From CAZCDS01 sp964497585 (GTDB lineage: Bacteria; Desulfobacterota; Desulfomonilia; Desulfomonilales; Desulfomonilaceae): 64,000 nt of DNA. Made by a program: the position numbers and the translations under genes. How positions within the stretch are numbered: position 1 is the first letter of the stretch; each line of letters starts with the position of its first letter. Positions 9,185 to 18,779 of this stretch are shown here, piece by piece. Under the pieces are notes generated by a model. It was not told the origin of the DNA. It saw only the letters and a list, made by a program, of their open reading frames with translations, and searched no databases. The stretch is from assembly GCA_964497585.1 (NCBI GenBank), contig CAZCDS010000009.1:82511-146510 (forward strand). The letters are read 5' to 3'.

Positions 9185-9622
9185 ATGATGATAAGAAGAA
9201 TCTTCTGTATAACACTCTGCGTCGCCGTGGTGGCAGCAGCATCGTTCGCTTTGGCGGGCGGTCCAGCGTACGGTCCGCGAGCGTACGGCAAAGGGTGCGG
9301 AGCGGGATACGGGGGTAATCCCTGCGCTTTCTGGGGGGACGCGCCCTTCCCCGGACTCTGCGGCGGTGTTGTGGGGCTTCCCTTTCTCGTGGTCGGCACC
9401 CTTTTGGGCGGCAATCCGGTCGGACCCTGTGGTCCCCCGCCGAGCATGAAGTACGGTTGTGCGCCCCGTCCCTATCCACCGCCTCGGTATTACGTGCCTC
9501 CACGCTATGGCGCGAGATACGCTCCCAATCCGATGATGAACAGCGTACTTGGAGGAATCCCGCCCGTTGAGCTTGCAACCGGTCTTATTGGAGGCATTAC
9601 GGGGGGAGCGGGGCTGCTCTGA
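9185..9622 (+). CDS. secreted Gly/Pro/Tyr-rich small protein
   Basis: 145 residues. Two ATG codons follow an AAGGAGGG; the second (9188) has the better spacing, so the true N-terminus may be MIRRIF. A Sec signal peptide (ITLCVAVVAAASFALAG) leads into a low-complexity region rich in Gly, Pro, Tyr and Arg (PRPYPPPRYYVPPRYGARY). A short hydrophobic glycine-rich end follows (LATGLIGGITGGAGLL). Several cysteines (GCGAGYG, NPCAFW, GLCGG, GPCG, YGCA) could form disulfides. It looks like an envelope structural protein, but no family was recognised. Confidence 0.65.
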   Translation: MMIRRIFCITLCVAVVAAASFALAGGPAYGPRAYGKGCGAGYGGNPCAFWGDAPFPGLCGGVVGLPFLVVGTLLGGNPVGPCGPPPSMKYGCAPRPYPPPRYYVPPRYGARYAPNPMMNSVLGGIPPVELATGLIGGITGGAGLL

Positions 9623-9701
9623 TTCGGCAGGAAATTTTCGAAGTGCGGTACTATGCCCCACGTGGCACGACCCGGGTAATAACTACAACCATCACAACGT
9701 G

Positions 9702-9723
9702 GACGGGGACGTAAGTCCCCGTC
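9702..9723. terminator. perfect 9-bp hairpin downstream of small secreted protein
   Basis: GACGGGGAC, a GTAA loop, then GTCCCCGTC form a perfect stem-loop 79 bases after the stop at 9622. There is no strong U-run after it, so it may act as a weak terminator, an RNA-stability hairpin or a dispersed palindrome. Confidence 0.4.
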
Positions 9724-9888
9724 TCACATTTCTCAGTCCCGCCTCGATCTTTCCGTCTATTCATACCGGTGGTTCTTTAAACGAACAAGACGCTGCATCA
9801 CCCGCCTTCGATGGGCAATAGTATGAGAGCTATTGAACCGCGGGTGCTTTTCTGTACAATTCTTCCTGATTCTTCGGCGGATGATCAT

Positions 9889-12060
9889 ATGACCGATTCC
9901 TCAGAGGCAAGCAAGGCAGGTCGACTTCTCGTATTGGAAGGGGTACTCGACCGCCTCGTGTACGCCGCGGACACGAGCGATTTTGTGGTGGCGAAGGTGA
10001 CTGTTCGCGGGCGGAGAGAGCCGGTAACGGTTGTCGGCAACCTTCCCCAGCCCCGTCCGGGCGAGACCGTCGTGCTGCAAGGGAATTGGGAAATCGACAA
10101 GAAGTTCGGCGAGCAGTTCCGCTTCGAACGAGCTGAAACCAAGGCCCCCAGCACTGTCACAGGGATTGAGAAGTACCTGGCGTCGAGCCTTGTCAAGGGG
10201 ATCGGACCGGAAATGGCCCGCAGAATCACCGCCACGTTCGGCGAGAATACCCTTAAGGTCATAGAAAACGAACCCGACCGGCTCCTGGAGGTCCCGGGAA
10301 TCGGACCGTCCCGGGTGGCGATGATCGCCGAGGCTTTCCGGGAACAGAAGAGCATCCGTGAGGTCATGCTCTTTCTGCAGACCCATGGTGTTTCCCCGAC
10401 CTACGCGTTCAAGATATTCAAGAAGTACAAGAATCGTGCTATCGAGATTGTCTCTGAAAATCCCTACTGCTTGGCCACCGATATTCGCGGAGTAGGCTTC
10501 CGGTCCGCGGACCGGGTCGCGGGAAGCCTCGGGATAGACATGAGGTCGCCGCTCCGAGCGCGTGCGGGAATTCTCCACGTGCTCGATCTCATCCAGGCCG
10601 AGGGACATGTGTACTATCCGCGATCCAATCTCCTTGAGAAGGCGCGAGAACTGCTCGGGATAGACGGTCGCACGCTCGAACGCGCGCTCGACGATCTCGC
10701 GGGCACACGCCAGGTAGCTCTCGAAGCGGATCGGGTGTACCCGGCCAACATGGCCTTTATGGAAAACTCGGTCGCAGAAAAGATTCGCAGTCTCATAAGC
10801 GCGGCGCGGTTTCTGCCTCCGATCAAAGTCCAGGCTGCCATCCGATGGGTGGAGCAACGCAGCGGCCTTGCCCTTTCCCCGGCCCAAGAGCGCGCGGTTT
10901 CCTCTGCGGTGGATCACAAGGTGCTTATCATCACCGGAGGACCGGGCACGGGCAAGACCACGCTGCTCAAGGCTCTTATCGACATCCTCGAGGCCAAGCG
11001 GTTGCGCGTTCTGCTCGCCGCGCCCACGGGCCGGGCAGCGAAAAGGCTCTCCGAAGCCACCGGCAGGGAAGCCAAGACGGTCCATCGGCTCCTGGAGTAT
11101 TCGCCGGCTGAGGGAGGTTTCCAGAGAGGAACGTCACGGCCTTTGGAAGCCGAATACGTCATCGTGGACGAAGCGTCGATGGTGGATATCTCGCTTGCCC
11201 ATTACTTGCTTTCCGCGGTCCATCCGCAGAGCACGCTCCTGCTTGTAGGGGACGCTGATCAGCTTCCCTCTGTCGGCCCCGGGAATGTCCTTGGGGACCT
11301 TATTCAATCGGGAGTGATTCCCGTGGTTCGATTGGAGACGGTGTTCAGGCAGGCCCGCAGTAGCCTCATCGTGACAAACGCCCACATGGTCAACCAAGGG
11401 AGCATTCCCGTCAACCCTCCTGCGTCAGACGAGCCGGCAGACTTCTATCTCGTCGAAAAGGATGATCCCGACGAAGCTGCACGAATCATCAAGTACCTCG
11501 TCACCGAGCGAATTCCGCAACGCTTCGCACTCGATCCCATTGACGACGTGCAGGTGCTCAGTCCCATGCACAAGGGCACTCTCGGAACGGAAAGTCTTAA
11601 TGGTGAGTTGCAGCAATTGCTCAATCCCGACGGCCAGGTAATCAAGGGCGGCCGCTTCCGCGTTGGTGATCGCGTTATGCAGACGCGAAACAACTACGAC
11701 AAAGAAGTTTTCAACGGCGATATCGGACGGGTCCGGTCGTATGATACCGAATGGGACGAAGCCGTGGTTGCCTTTGAAGGCCGAGACGTGACGTACCATA
11801 TATCGGAAATGGACGAGATGATCCTCGCGTACGCGGTAACCGTTCACAAGGCCCAGGGAAGCGAATACCCGGCCGTGGTCGTCCCGCTCAGCACTCAGCA
11901 CTACGTGATGCTTCGCAGGAATCTCCTCTACACCGCGATGACTCGGGGAAAGAGGCTTGTGGTTCTCGTCGGCAGTCAACGGGCCCTCCGGATGGCCGTC
12001 GAGAACAGGATCGTCGAACCCCGCTACACATACCTTGCCGCCAAGGTCGGCAATTCCTGA
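9889..12060 (+). CDS. recD2: RecD2-type ATP-dependent 5'-3' DNA helicase
   Basis: 723 residues from the ATG at 9889; an in-frame ATG at 9811 exists but adds sequence unlike the family. The N-terminal OB-like and helix-hairpin-helix region (VKGIGPEMARRI, then VPGIGPSR) is typical of RecD2 rather than RecBCD RecD. The helicase core has Walker A GGPGTGKTT near residue 350, Walker B VIVDEASMVDI, motif III LLVGDADQLPSVGPG and the C-terminal motif VTVHKAQGSEYP with YTAMTRGK. RecD2 acts in DNA repair or replication without RecBC. It stands alone between unrelated genes. Confidence 0.95.
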   Translation: MTDSSEASKAGRLLVLEGVLDRLVYAADTSDFVVAKVTVRGRREPVTVVGNLPQPRPGETVVLQGNWEIDKKFGEQFRFERAETKAPSTVTGIEKYLASSLVKGIGPEMARRITATFGENTLKVIENEPDRLLEVPGIGPSRVAMIAEAFREQKSIREVMLFLQTHGVSPTYAFKIFKKYKNRAIEIVSENPYCLATDIRGVGFRSADRVAGSLGIDMRSPLRARAGILHVLDLIQAEGHVYYPRSNLLEKARELLGIDGRTLERALDDLAGTRQVALEADRVYPANMAFMENSVAEKIRSLISAARFLPPIKVQAAIRWVEQRSGLALSPAQERAVSSAVDHKVLIITGGPGTGKTTLLKALIDILEAKRLRVLLAAPTGRAAKRLSEATGREAKTVHRLLEYSPAEGGFQRGTSRPLEAEYVIVDEASMVDISLAHYLLSAVHPQSTLLLVGDADQLPSVGPGNVLGDLIQSGVIPVVRLETVFRQARSSLIVTNAHMVNQGSIPVNPPASDEPADFYLVEKDDPDEAARIIKYLVTERIPQRFALDPIDDVQVLSPMHKGTLGTESLNGELQQLLNPDGQVIKGGRFRVGDRVMQTRNNYDKEVFNGDIGRVRSYDTEWDEAVVAFEGRDVTYHISEMDEMILAYAVTVHKAQGSEYPAVVVPLSTQHYVMLRRNLLYTAMTRGKRLVVLVGSQRALRMAVENRIVEPRYTYLAAKVGNS

Positions 12061-12299
12061 GACCACCTCACGTTGAAAGAGGGGGTGCACCCGCGATGGC
12101 CGGTTTTGCCGGAGAGGTGACTTTCATCCGAGCATCTCCTCCTGGGAGAAACTCGGGACGAGAGCGAGTCGTACTCGTTTGAATGCGCAGTGGTATCAGA
12201 CTCTCCCTCCCAGGAACGGTTTCGGTAGGGTGGATTAGCCGTTTTGGCCCATTCCCGGATGGTGTGCCGGAGACTCAGCGTGGGCACGGCCCATCCATG

Positions 12300-13565
12300 T
12301 CAACGGCTCAGGGTTGTCTGCCCTCTGGGCGCCCTGCTCTCGGGTACCAGACTGTAGAGCACGCATACGATCGCGAGGCCCCCGACCCCGACGATCCAAA
12401 GTAACCGAAAGCTTTCGGGACCGCCCAGGGAAGCCGGTTCCCTTCCTACGAACAGACCCAACAGATGGATCATCGCGCCCACGCCCAGGACCGTGAAGAG
12501 GTTCACCGATGTCATGGCCTGGGCGATCATGTCGGATGGGAGCAATTCTTTGATGTGCGCATAGAGTATCTGGCCCGGCGCCGCGGTGAAGCCGAACAGG
12601 AAGAAAGTCGGCAGGAGCAGCCCAGACGGAACCCCCTGCGTCCACAACAGGACGGACGCCGTGATCAGGCAAAAGGCGACCATGGTAGGAAGCACCACCT
12701 GCTTGCGAGACTTCAAGATCCTGTCGCTGATTGAACCCCACAAGGGGAGACCAATCACGTACCCCGCGCCCATGCACAAAAGAGCATTGCCGGCACCAAT
12801 TTCGCTCAGTCCCATGCCGAAGATCAGGAACGGCCCGAGCCACAGACTTTGAAGGGCTGCAAAATAGCCGTACCGGATGAAATTGGTGAGGCTGATCGCC
12901 CAGAAGCTGTACATACCGGCCAGCCTTCCGAGACCTGCAATAAGGCGTTGAGATCCCCTCCTTTCAGGGACCCGTCCCTCAGGATGGTCCCGTATCACGA
13001 GAATGAACGTCACGACAACCGCGGCGTTGACGCAGGCAAATATCAGAAAGCTGTGCCGCCACCCGATCGTCAGAGTAAGCATGGCGAGCGGTGTTGCCGC
13101 GAGAAGATTCCCCACCGCTCCAACCGCGATAGCGGTCCCGCTCAGGGATGCGAATCTGTTAACGGGAAACCACCGAGCCACGAGAGCCAGCAAGACCATC
13201 ATGTTTCCGCTCATCCCGATTCCGAGAAGCACCCGGGCAACAATCAAATGTTCCGGTGTCCTGCCCAGCGCAAAGGCGAGCGCGCCTCCCACCGCGGCGA
13301 AGGAGAGAAGACTTATGGTCGCCCTCGGACCCCACCGGTCGATCGCTATTCCAAGGGGTATCTGACTGATGGCAAATGCGTAGTAGAAAGCAGCCGAAAG
13401 ATCGCTCAACCGGGCGCTCGTCAAGTCCATGTCCCTGATGAGCGCGGGACTGATCACCGCAGTCGAAACCCGATAGAACATAGAAATGACGAAATTGAGA
13501 CTGCCTACTATGAAGATGACCCAACGCCGATAACTGCCCGGCGCCGGGTCAAAGAACTCCGTCAT
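12300..13565 (-). CDS. major facilitator superfamily transporter
   Basis: 421 residues with about 12 membrane helices. The loop 2-3 signature is visible as GIAIDRWGPRATISL (the G-x3-D-R-x-G-x-R pattern), and a related GLPLWGSISDRILKSRKQ appears in the second half, as expected for the duplicated MFS fold. The start at 13565 (MTEFFDPAPGSYRRW) is preceded by GAGGTAGTTCCG; upstream in-frame codons add non-family sequence. ARVLLGIGMSGNM matches the helix 4-5 motif of sugar-phosphate/organic-anion type MFS proteins. The substrate is unknown and there is no telling neighbour. Confidence 0.85.
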   Translation of the reverse strand: MTEFFDPAPGSYRRWVIFIVGSLNFVISMFYRVSTAVISPALIRDMDLTSARLSDLSAAFYYAFAISQIPLGIAIDRWGPRATISLLSFAAVGGALAFALGRTPEHLIVARVLLGIGMSGNMMVLLALVARWFPVNRFASLSGTAIAVGAVGNLLAATPLAMLTLTIGWRHSFLIFACVNAAVVVTFILVIRDHPEGRVPERRGSQRLIAGLGRLAGMYSFWAISLTNFIRYGYFAALQSLWLGPFLIFGMGLSEIGAGNALLCMGAGYVIGLPLWGSISDRILKSRKQVVLPTMVAFCLITASVLLWTQGVPSGLLLPTFFLFGFTAAPGQILYAHIKELLPSDMIAQAMTSVNLFTVLGVGAMIHLLGLFVGREPASLGGPESFRLLWIVGVGGLAIVCVLYSLVPESRAPRGQTTLSR

Positions 13566-13688
13566 CGGAACTACCTCGACAGAATGCGGCATGAAGGTGC
13601 GGTGAGTTTCGTCGACCTTGCCGGCGGATACGGCGACCCGGCAGAGTCGAGGTGCCATTGAGGAAAGTCGTACCAGGGATCGGCGAAC

Positions 13689-15164
13689 CTATGGACGCTC
13701 GACGTTTATTCCTCTCCCGGCCAGAGCCTTCTCGTAGAGTCGCTTGTACTCCAGGGCCGACCGATTCCACGAGAAATCTTTTTTCATCGCGCGTACCATC
13801 AGCTTTTTCCAGGCCTCGGGTTCGTGTCGGTACAGGTTCAGGGCCTCTCTGACTGCGTTTGTGAGGGCCCGATGTTCCGGAGCGAGAAACTTGAATCCCG
13901 TGCCCTGACTGTCCGCCCGGTTGTACTGCTCCACCGTGTCATCGAGCCCGCCGGTCGCCCGTACGATAGGGATGGTGCCGTACTTGAGTGCGTAGAGCTG
14001 ATTGAGGCCGCAGGGTTCATACCGGGAGGGCACGAGAATCATGTCGGCTCCGGCAATGATCTGGTGCGCCAAATACTGGCTGTAGGTCAGAAAAATACCT
14101 GCCTTGCCCACATATTTTCTGCGCAGGTCGAGAAAGGACTCCTGGTAACGGGCCTCCCCCGTCCCGAGCATCACCAACTGGATGTCTTGCTGCATCAGCG
14201 ACGGGAGGGCTTCTTCGAGGATATCCATTCCCTTCTGAGTTGAGAGTCGGCTCACCATTCCGATCAGGGGCACCTCAGGTCGTTCCTCCAGCTCGGCGAT
14301 GTTCTGAATCTCCGCCTTGCACGCGGCCTTCCCCGACAGGTCGCCGACATCGTAGTTGGCCGCGATCCGTTTGTCGCTTGCGGGGTTCCAGACAGTGTAG
14401 TCGACCCCGTTGAGTATGCCGCTCACATGGTCGCTCTTCTCTTGCAGCACGCCCTCCAGGCCAAATCCGAATTCGGATGTCAGTATCTCTTGCCTATAGC
14501 CGGGAGAAACCGTGTTGACTTCGTCGGCGAAGATGATTCCGCTCTTCAAGAAGTTGACCTTTCCGTAGAATTCCATCTGGGCCGGATTGAACAGTTCCCA
14601 CCCCACGCCGACCACAGGCAGGTCGTTCTGCATGAAGATACCCTGGTACCCCAGATTGTGAATCGTCATTACCGACGCGCTTCGTTTGAGAAGCTCTTCC
14701 CCGGCGTACAGCGTTCGCAGGTACACGGGGATGAGCGCAGCCGGCCAATCATGAGCATGGAAAATGTCGTAACAAAGCCCGCCGGCCAGGACCATCTCGA
14801 TGGTTGCCCTGGTGAGAAATACGAATCGCGCGGAGTTGTCCTCGTAGTCCTTGTCTTTTGTGCCGTAGAGGCCGTCTCTGTTGTAAAAATCGTCGTTTTC
14901 TAAAAAGATGTACCCAACCCTGCGCGGATCCCGAAACCTCCAAAATCGGGCCGGTAACTCGACCGCGTTCAAATCTACGTTGACCGTGAGATCCATCTTC
15001 TCCAGGTCGTAGTGCTCGCGGTCTATGCCCCGGTACTTGGGCATGACCACATCCACATGGAGGCCCAAAGCGGTCAACTCCGCGGGCAACGCGGAAAGGA
15101 CCTCGCCGAGCCCTCCTGTCTGGCCGAAAGGGGTAACCTCCGATGCGACCATGAGAACCCGCAC
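13689..15164 (-). CDS. glgA: glycogen (starch) synthase
   Basis: 491 residues from the GTG at 15164, which follows GGGAGG with 8-base spacing. GlgA elongates alpha-1,4-glucan from ADP- or UDP-glucose (GT5). Family landmarks include VRVLMVASEVTPFG, HAHDWPAALIPVYLR, TIHNLGYQGIF, a KGMDILEEALP stretch and the C-terminal PSRYEPCGLNQLYALKYG with ATGGLDDTV. The N-terminal KTGGL motif reads QTGGL here: the Lys15 that contacts the nucleotide sugar in E. coli GlgA is Gln15. Otherwise the length and motifs are complete. A MITE-like repeat begins about 100 bases upstream of the start. Confidence 0.93.
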   Translation of the reverse strand: MRVLMVASEVTPFGQTGGLGEVLSALPAELTALGLHVDVVMPKYRGIDREHYDLEKMDLTVNVDLNAVELPARFWRFRDPRRVGYIFLENDDFYNRDGLYGTKDKDYEDNSARFVFLTRATIEMVLAGGLCYDIFHAHDWPAALIPVYLRTLYAGEELLKRSASVMTIHNLGYQGIFMQNDLPVVGVGWELFNPAQMEFYGKVNFLKSGIIFADEVNTVSPGYRQEILTSEFGFGLEGVLQEKSDHVSGILNGVDYTVWNPASDKRIAANYDVGDLSGKAACKAEIQNIAELEERPEVPLIGMVSRLSTQKGMDILEEALPSLMQQDIQLVMLGTGEARYQESFLDLRRKYVGKAGIFLTYSQYLAHQIIAGADMILVPSRYEPCGLNQLYALKYGTIPIVRATGGLDDTVEQYNRADSQGTGFKFLAPEHRALTNAVREALNLYRHEPEAWKKLMVRAMKKDFSWNRSALEYKRLYEKALAGRGINVERP

Positions 15165-15264
15165 TGTAGCAACCTCCCAAACGATTCTTCGCTCTCCCGC
15201 CCGGCTGTCAAATCCCATTTGCGGCCTGCGATGAGCGGTCTGTCGGGAATTACCCGGTATCAAT

Positions 15265-15435
15265 GCGCTTTGCAAGAAATGACACTGGCCGACCCGGCCC
15301 GCCGCATTCAAAATCTCCTCTCGCCCCCGTTTTCAGGGGGGTACGTCTCTCCTCCCTACGGCGAAGGGGGGACAGGGGGATTTCATTTTCCAGGCGGCTA
15401 CGCGGAATCGCCTGAATTTCATTGATTGGCAAACC
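15265..15435 (+). repeat. dispersed repeat (MITE-like), copy 2, full length
   Basis: About 171 bases bounded by imperfect terminal inverted repeats: left GCGCTTTGCAAGAAATGA, right (complement) GGTTTGCCAATCAATGA. The interior has GGCCGACCCGGCCC, a chain of C-run/G-run stems (CCCCCGTTTTCAGGGGG, then GGCGAAGGGGGGACAGGGGG), then ATTTCATTTTCC. No open frame of interest. Shared collinearly with copies at 7500-7668 and 44530-44706. Confidence 0.7.
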
Positions 15436-16151
15436 TGTCGGCATCAATCATTGCATGCGCAGTCCTTTTTCATACCACGAAAAGCCAACCAGTTGAACCC
15501 GGCTGATGTGCAACTCTTCGGCTCTGATCGCATGAGAGGCGTCCGAGCGATCGTTCCGCCGGGAGGTATTCAAACCGCCCCTGTTGGTCGCCGCTCGGAA
15601 TTCGTGCCCACGCTTTTCGGCAGGGAGAGGGAAAGTATGGCAGGTTTCGAATGCTATCCTGTCCGGGCCCGTTCCCCCCGAACACTCACCGTAACGCAGG
15701 AAAGGAGACCAGGGCAGGGGTCGGCGTCCAGGAAGCATTGAAGCCCCTTGATTCCGGAGTCCACTGGAACCACCATGCATTGGCTGCTTCCCGGGATTCT
15801 GGCAGAGGCCCAGGAGGGTTGAAGGGATACGCGATGGAGCATACGAAAGAGAGCACTTAGGCCAGGGATCGCGTCAGGTAGGTGAGATTGTTCGTCTAAG
15901 GTGCCGGGAAAAAATAGTGTTGTGTAACTAGCTGCTTGCGCGCGCGGACATATTTTTCCTGGACAAATTTTTAGGCCTTACTTATTTTCGACGAGTCAGT
16001 CAATGATTATCTTCTGGGGCTGACTGAATCCATCGCAACCACGCACATGCGAACCTTGACGCCCACGGCTGGGCACCTTAACTGCAATACTCTACTACGC
16101 CGCCACGGCCGGGGATGTCATATTTAATGCTTGTTTAATAAAGGAGGAACC
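15436..16151. other. long intergenic region, no gene recognised
   Basis: About 700 bases. Open frames on both strands at 15448-15860 lack any family signal or good ribosome-binding site. The segment 15900-16010 is AT-rich (AATTTTTAGGCC, TTATTTTCGACG) and probably holds the promoter of the small gene at 16152. Confidence 0.35.
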
Positions 16152-16394
16152 ATGCAAATCGGAGAAGTGATTCACCTGGATGGCCTCAAGGCTGAATACA
16201 GCCTCTTCGGAAAAGACCGCTTCTCGAATTGTACGCTTCCCGACGGGGACTACGTTATCGTAGCGGTCGAGGAAGGGTACATCAAGCTCGCGTGGAGCGA
16301 AGCGGGCGGTTATCCCTCTCGTAAGCATCGTTATCGGATCAAAGAGTCTACGCTCAGCCTCCCCGAACCTCGTCGTATCGCTTCAATCGCCTGA
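16152..16394 (+). CDS. small unknown protein with ideal ribosome-binding site
   Basis: 80 residues. AAAGGAGGAACC directly before the ATG is a near-perfect Shine-Dalgarno and fixes the start. The protein (MQIGEVIHLDGLKAEYSLFG...) is mixed charged and hydrophobic. It contains GDYVIVAVEEGYIKLAW and a basic segment (SRKHRYRIKE), with no signal peptide or membrane helix. The strand pattern suggests a small beta-barrel-like cytoplasmic protein, but no family was recognised. It is followed by a hairpin and appears to be monocistronic. Confidence 0.7.
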   Translation: MQIGEVIHLDGLKAEYSLFGKDRFSNCTLPDGDYVIVAVEEGYIKLAWSEAGGYPSRKHRYRIKESTLSLPEPRRIASIA

Positions 16395-16409
16395 CGCAAT
16401 TGGGCACTG

Positions 16410-16440
16410 GGGGAGCGCGCGGGGTGCCGTGGCGTTCCCC
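16410..16440. terminator. GC-rich hairpin after the small gene
   Basis: GGGGAGCGC and GCGTTCCCC pair over 9 positions (one G.U) around a 13-base loop, 16 bases after the stop at 16394. No U-run follows, so termination is only possible, not shown. Confidence 0.3.
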
Positions 16441-16714
16441 TGGCAATGCCCCGAGAACTTGCCTGCTGAAAAGTCCCCATCGAGTCACCACACGTCATGG
16501 CGATGCGCTATTAAAGTAGTGACGAGTAATCTGTACGCGACGTGCTTGCTCGCCCTCTCCTGGAATGAGTGTGGAATGGCAGAGAGAGGCGGCCACAGAA
16601 AGAATTGATCAACACACACGGAACTTCTTTGGCCGCAATTCGGCAGCAGATGGTGACAGGGAATGTCTCCGGCCAGTTTTCGCGCGCGCACCTGTTCGTT
16701 GCTCTTCCGTTTTT

Positions 16715-16723
16715 TGCTATAAT
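16715..16723 (+). promoter_or_regulatory. extended -10 promoter for the Cys-rich small gene
   Basis: TGCTATAAT is a perfect TGn-TATAAT extended -10 element, 34 bases before the ATG at 16757. The -35 region (TTCGTT at 17-base spacing) is weak, as is usual for extended -10 promoters. Confidence 0.6.
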
Positions 16724-16756
16724 GATTATGTACTAAATAAGGAGGAAATTGAGCTC

Positions 16757-16918
16757 ATGGGTTCAGAACTCAGATGTACCAACTGTTCGGCCGCTCCCGG
16801 CTGCACGGCTCGCCATACCGAAGAGCAGATGACGGAGGAGGTCTCGGCCGGTGCGTATCTCATCATTGCCGGTGTCATCGTGGTGCTCGCCAGCCTAGCG
16901 TTTCGGTTTTTTTTCTGA
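16757..16918 (+). CDS. 53-residue Cys-rich single-pass membrane protein
   Basis: The ATG at 16757 lies 11 bases after GGAGG, a somewhat long spacing. The product is MGSELRCTNCSAAPGCTARHTEEQ..., then AGAYLIIAGVIVVLASLAFRFFF. The N-terminus carries CxxC with a further Cys five residues on (CTNCSAAPGC) and a His. The C-terminal half is one membrane helix ending at the last residue. With no signal peptide, it is likely tail-anchored with the Cys cluster in the cytoplasm. A metal or iron-sulfur site is possible but not shown. Not a family I recognise; it has its own good promoter. Confidence 0.6.
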   Translation: MGSELRCTNCSAAPGCTARHTEEQMTEEVSAGAYLIIAGVIVVLASLAFRFFF

Positions 16919-16979
16919 CGGGCCCCAGCTCTTAGGAGCGATCAGATGTTCCGCTCTCCGGTGAACGTACGGCTTGCGG

Positions 16980-18779
16980 TCATTCGTCTTCGTCAGTTTT
17001 GAGTACCGCGAGGAAGGCTGACTGGGGTATCACAACGTTCCCGACCTGTTTCATTCGCTTCTTGCCTTCTTTCTGCTTCTCTAGGAGCTTCTTCTTGCGC
17101 GTGATATCACCACCGTAGCATTTGGCGGTCACATCCTTTCGGAGCGCAGATACGGTTTCCCGGGAGATGATCTTGCCGCCGATGGCGCCCTGAATCGGCA
17201 CTTTGAAGAGTTGCCTCGGAATCTCCTTCTTAAGTCTCTCGCAGGCCCGCCGCGCTCTCTGATATGCTTTGTCCCTGTGCACGAGCATGGCGAGAGCGTC
17301 CACTTTTTCTCCGGCCACGAGCATGTCGACCTTGACGAGATCGGTGGGCCGGTACTCCAGGAACTCATAATCGAAGGACGCGTACCCCCGTGACACTGAT
17401 TTGAGCTTGTCGTAGAAGTCAAAGAGCACTTCCGCAAGGGGGAGGTCAAAGGTCAGTTCCACTCGCTTTGAGTCGAGATAGTGGATATCCTTCTGCACTC
17501 CCCGGCGTTCGATACAGATGCTTATGATGGGGCCCAGATACTGCTCCGGCAGAATGATCGACGCGCGGATAAAGGGTTCCTTGGCTATGGCGATGCGCAT
17601 GGGATCCGGGTATTTGGCAGGATTGTCGATGACCGATTCCGACCCGTCAGTGAGTTCCAGGACGTACTGGACCGACGGTGCGGTCAGCACGAGGGAAAGG
17701 CCGAATTCTCTTTCCAAGCGTTCCTGAACAATCTCCAGGTGGAGAAGCCCAAGAAATCCACAGCGGTAACCGTGGCCAAGCGCGGAGGAATGGTCTCTCT
17801 CGAAAACGAGGGAGGCATCGTTGAGCTTGAGTTTTTCGAGGGATTCAGTCAGCTCGTCGTATTCGTCCGAAGAGATGGGATAGAACGAAGAGAAGACAAC
17901 CGGCTTGACCAGTTTGAACCCTGTGAGCGGCTTTGCACAGGGTCTGTTGTCCAGGGTCACGGTATCGCCGATGCGGGTATCGCTGACGGTCTTGATCCCG
18001 GCTATCATGTATCCCACTTCACCGGCTCCGAGAGACTCACGCGGTTGCCTTTCCATGAGGAAGACACCAACTTCCTCGACCCGATAGGTGGCGCCGTTCG
18101 ACCAGAGCCTGATAGTGTTCCCGGCCCTGATCTCGCCCTCGAAGATCCTCAAATGCACAATCGTACCCCGGTACGGGTCCCATCGCGAGTCGAAGATGAG
18201 CGCCTGGAGTTCCGAATTGGGATCTCCCCGGGGGGGCGGTACATGGTGTACGATGGATTCCAGCACCTCTTCTATCCCAACCCCCTCCTTCGCGGAGATG
18301 GCAACGGCGCTGTCGGGATCGAGGCCCAGGTCGCTCTCTATCTGAGCCTTGACTCGGTCCAGGTCGGCCGAGGGAAGATCGATCTTGTTGATAACGGGAA
18401 TGATTTCAAGGTCCTGCTCAAGCGCCATGTAGAGATTTGCCAGAGTCTGAGCCTGAACCCCCTGGCTGGCATCTATCACGAGCAGGGCCCCTTCGCAGGA
18501 AACCAGTGCTCTGGAGACCTCGTACGAGAAATCAGCGTGTCCGGGAGTGTCGATCAGGTTCAGCACATAGTCCGACCCGTCGCGCGCCGTATAGGGGAGA
18601 GCAACGGTTTGGCTCTTTATGGTAATCCCCCGTTCCCTTTCGATCTCCATGGTGTCGAGCATCTGATCGTGAAATTCGTGGTCCCCCACCACTCCTGTGA
18701 TCTGTAGGAAACGGTCGGCAAGGGTCGATTTGCCGTGGTCGATGTGCGCGATAATGCTAAAGTTCCTGACCTTATCCAT
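16980..18779 (-). CDS. lepA: elongation factor 4 (LepA), ribosome back-translocase GTPase
   Basis: 599 residues, the normal LepA length. The start MDKVRNFSIIAHIDHGKST contains the G1 loop (AHIDHGKS). G2 GITIKSQ, G3 DTPGHADF and G4 NKIDLP follow, then domain II, and the LepA-specific C-terminal domain ending with VGNVVIPQSAFLAVLK. GAGGATATAG precedes the ATG. LepA is a universally conserved translational GTPase. It lies 275 bases downstream of the CDP-alcohol phosphatidyltransferase gene in the same direction. Confidence 0.97.
   Translation of the reverse strand: MDKVRNFSIIAHIDHGKSTLADRFLQITGVVGDHEFHDQMLDTMEIERERGITIKSQTVALPYTARDGSDYVLNLIDTPGHADFSYEVSRALVSCEGALLVIDASQGVQAQTLANLYMALEQDLEIIPVINKIDLPSADLDRVKAQIESDLGLDPDSAVAISAKEGVGIEEVLESIVHHVPPPRGDPNSELQALIFDSRWDPYRGTIVHLRIFEGEIRAGNTIRLWSNGATYRVEEVGVFLMERQPRESLGAGEVGYMIAGIKTVSDTRIGDTVTLDNRPCAKPLTGFKLVKPVVFSSFYPISSDEYDELTESLEKLKLNDASLVFERDHSSALGHGYRCGFLGLLHLEIVQERLEREFGLSLVLTAPSVQYVLELTDGSESVIDNPAKYPDPMRIAIAKEPFIRASIILPEQYLGPIISICIERRGVQKDIHYLDSKRVELTFDLPLAEVLFDFYDKLKSVSRGYASFDYEFLEYRPTDLVKVDMLVAGEKVDALAMLVHRDKAYQRARRACERLKKEIPRQLFKVPIQGAIGGKIISRETVSALRKDVTAKCYGGDITRKKKLLEKQKEGKKRMKQVGNVVIPQSAFLAVLKTDEDE

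Noticed and set aside
9901..11085. 394-codon minus-strand open frame
   Set aside because: Runs antisense to recD2, whose helicase motifs are unambiguous; the frame has no family features.
17481..18707. 408-codon plus-strand open frame
   Set aside because: Antisense to lepA, which is full length and intact.
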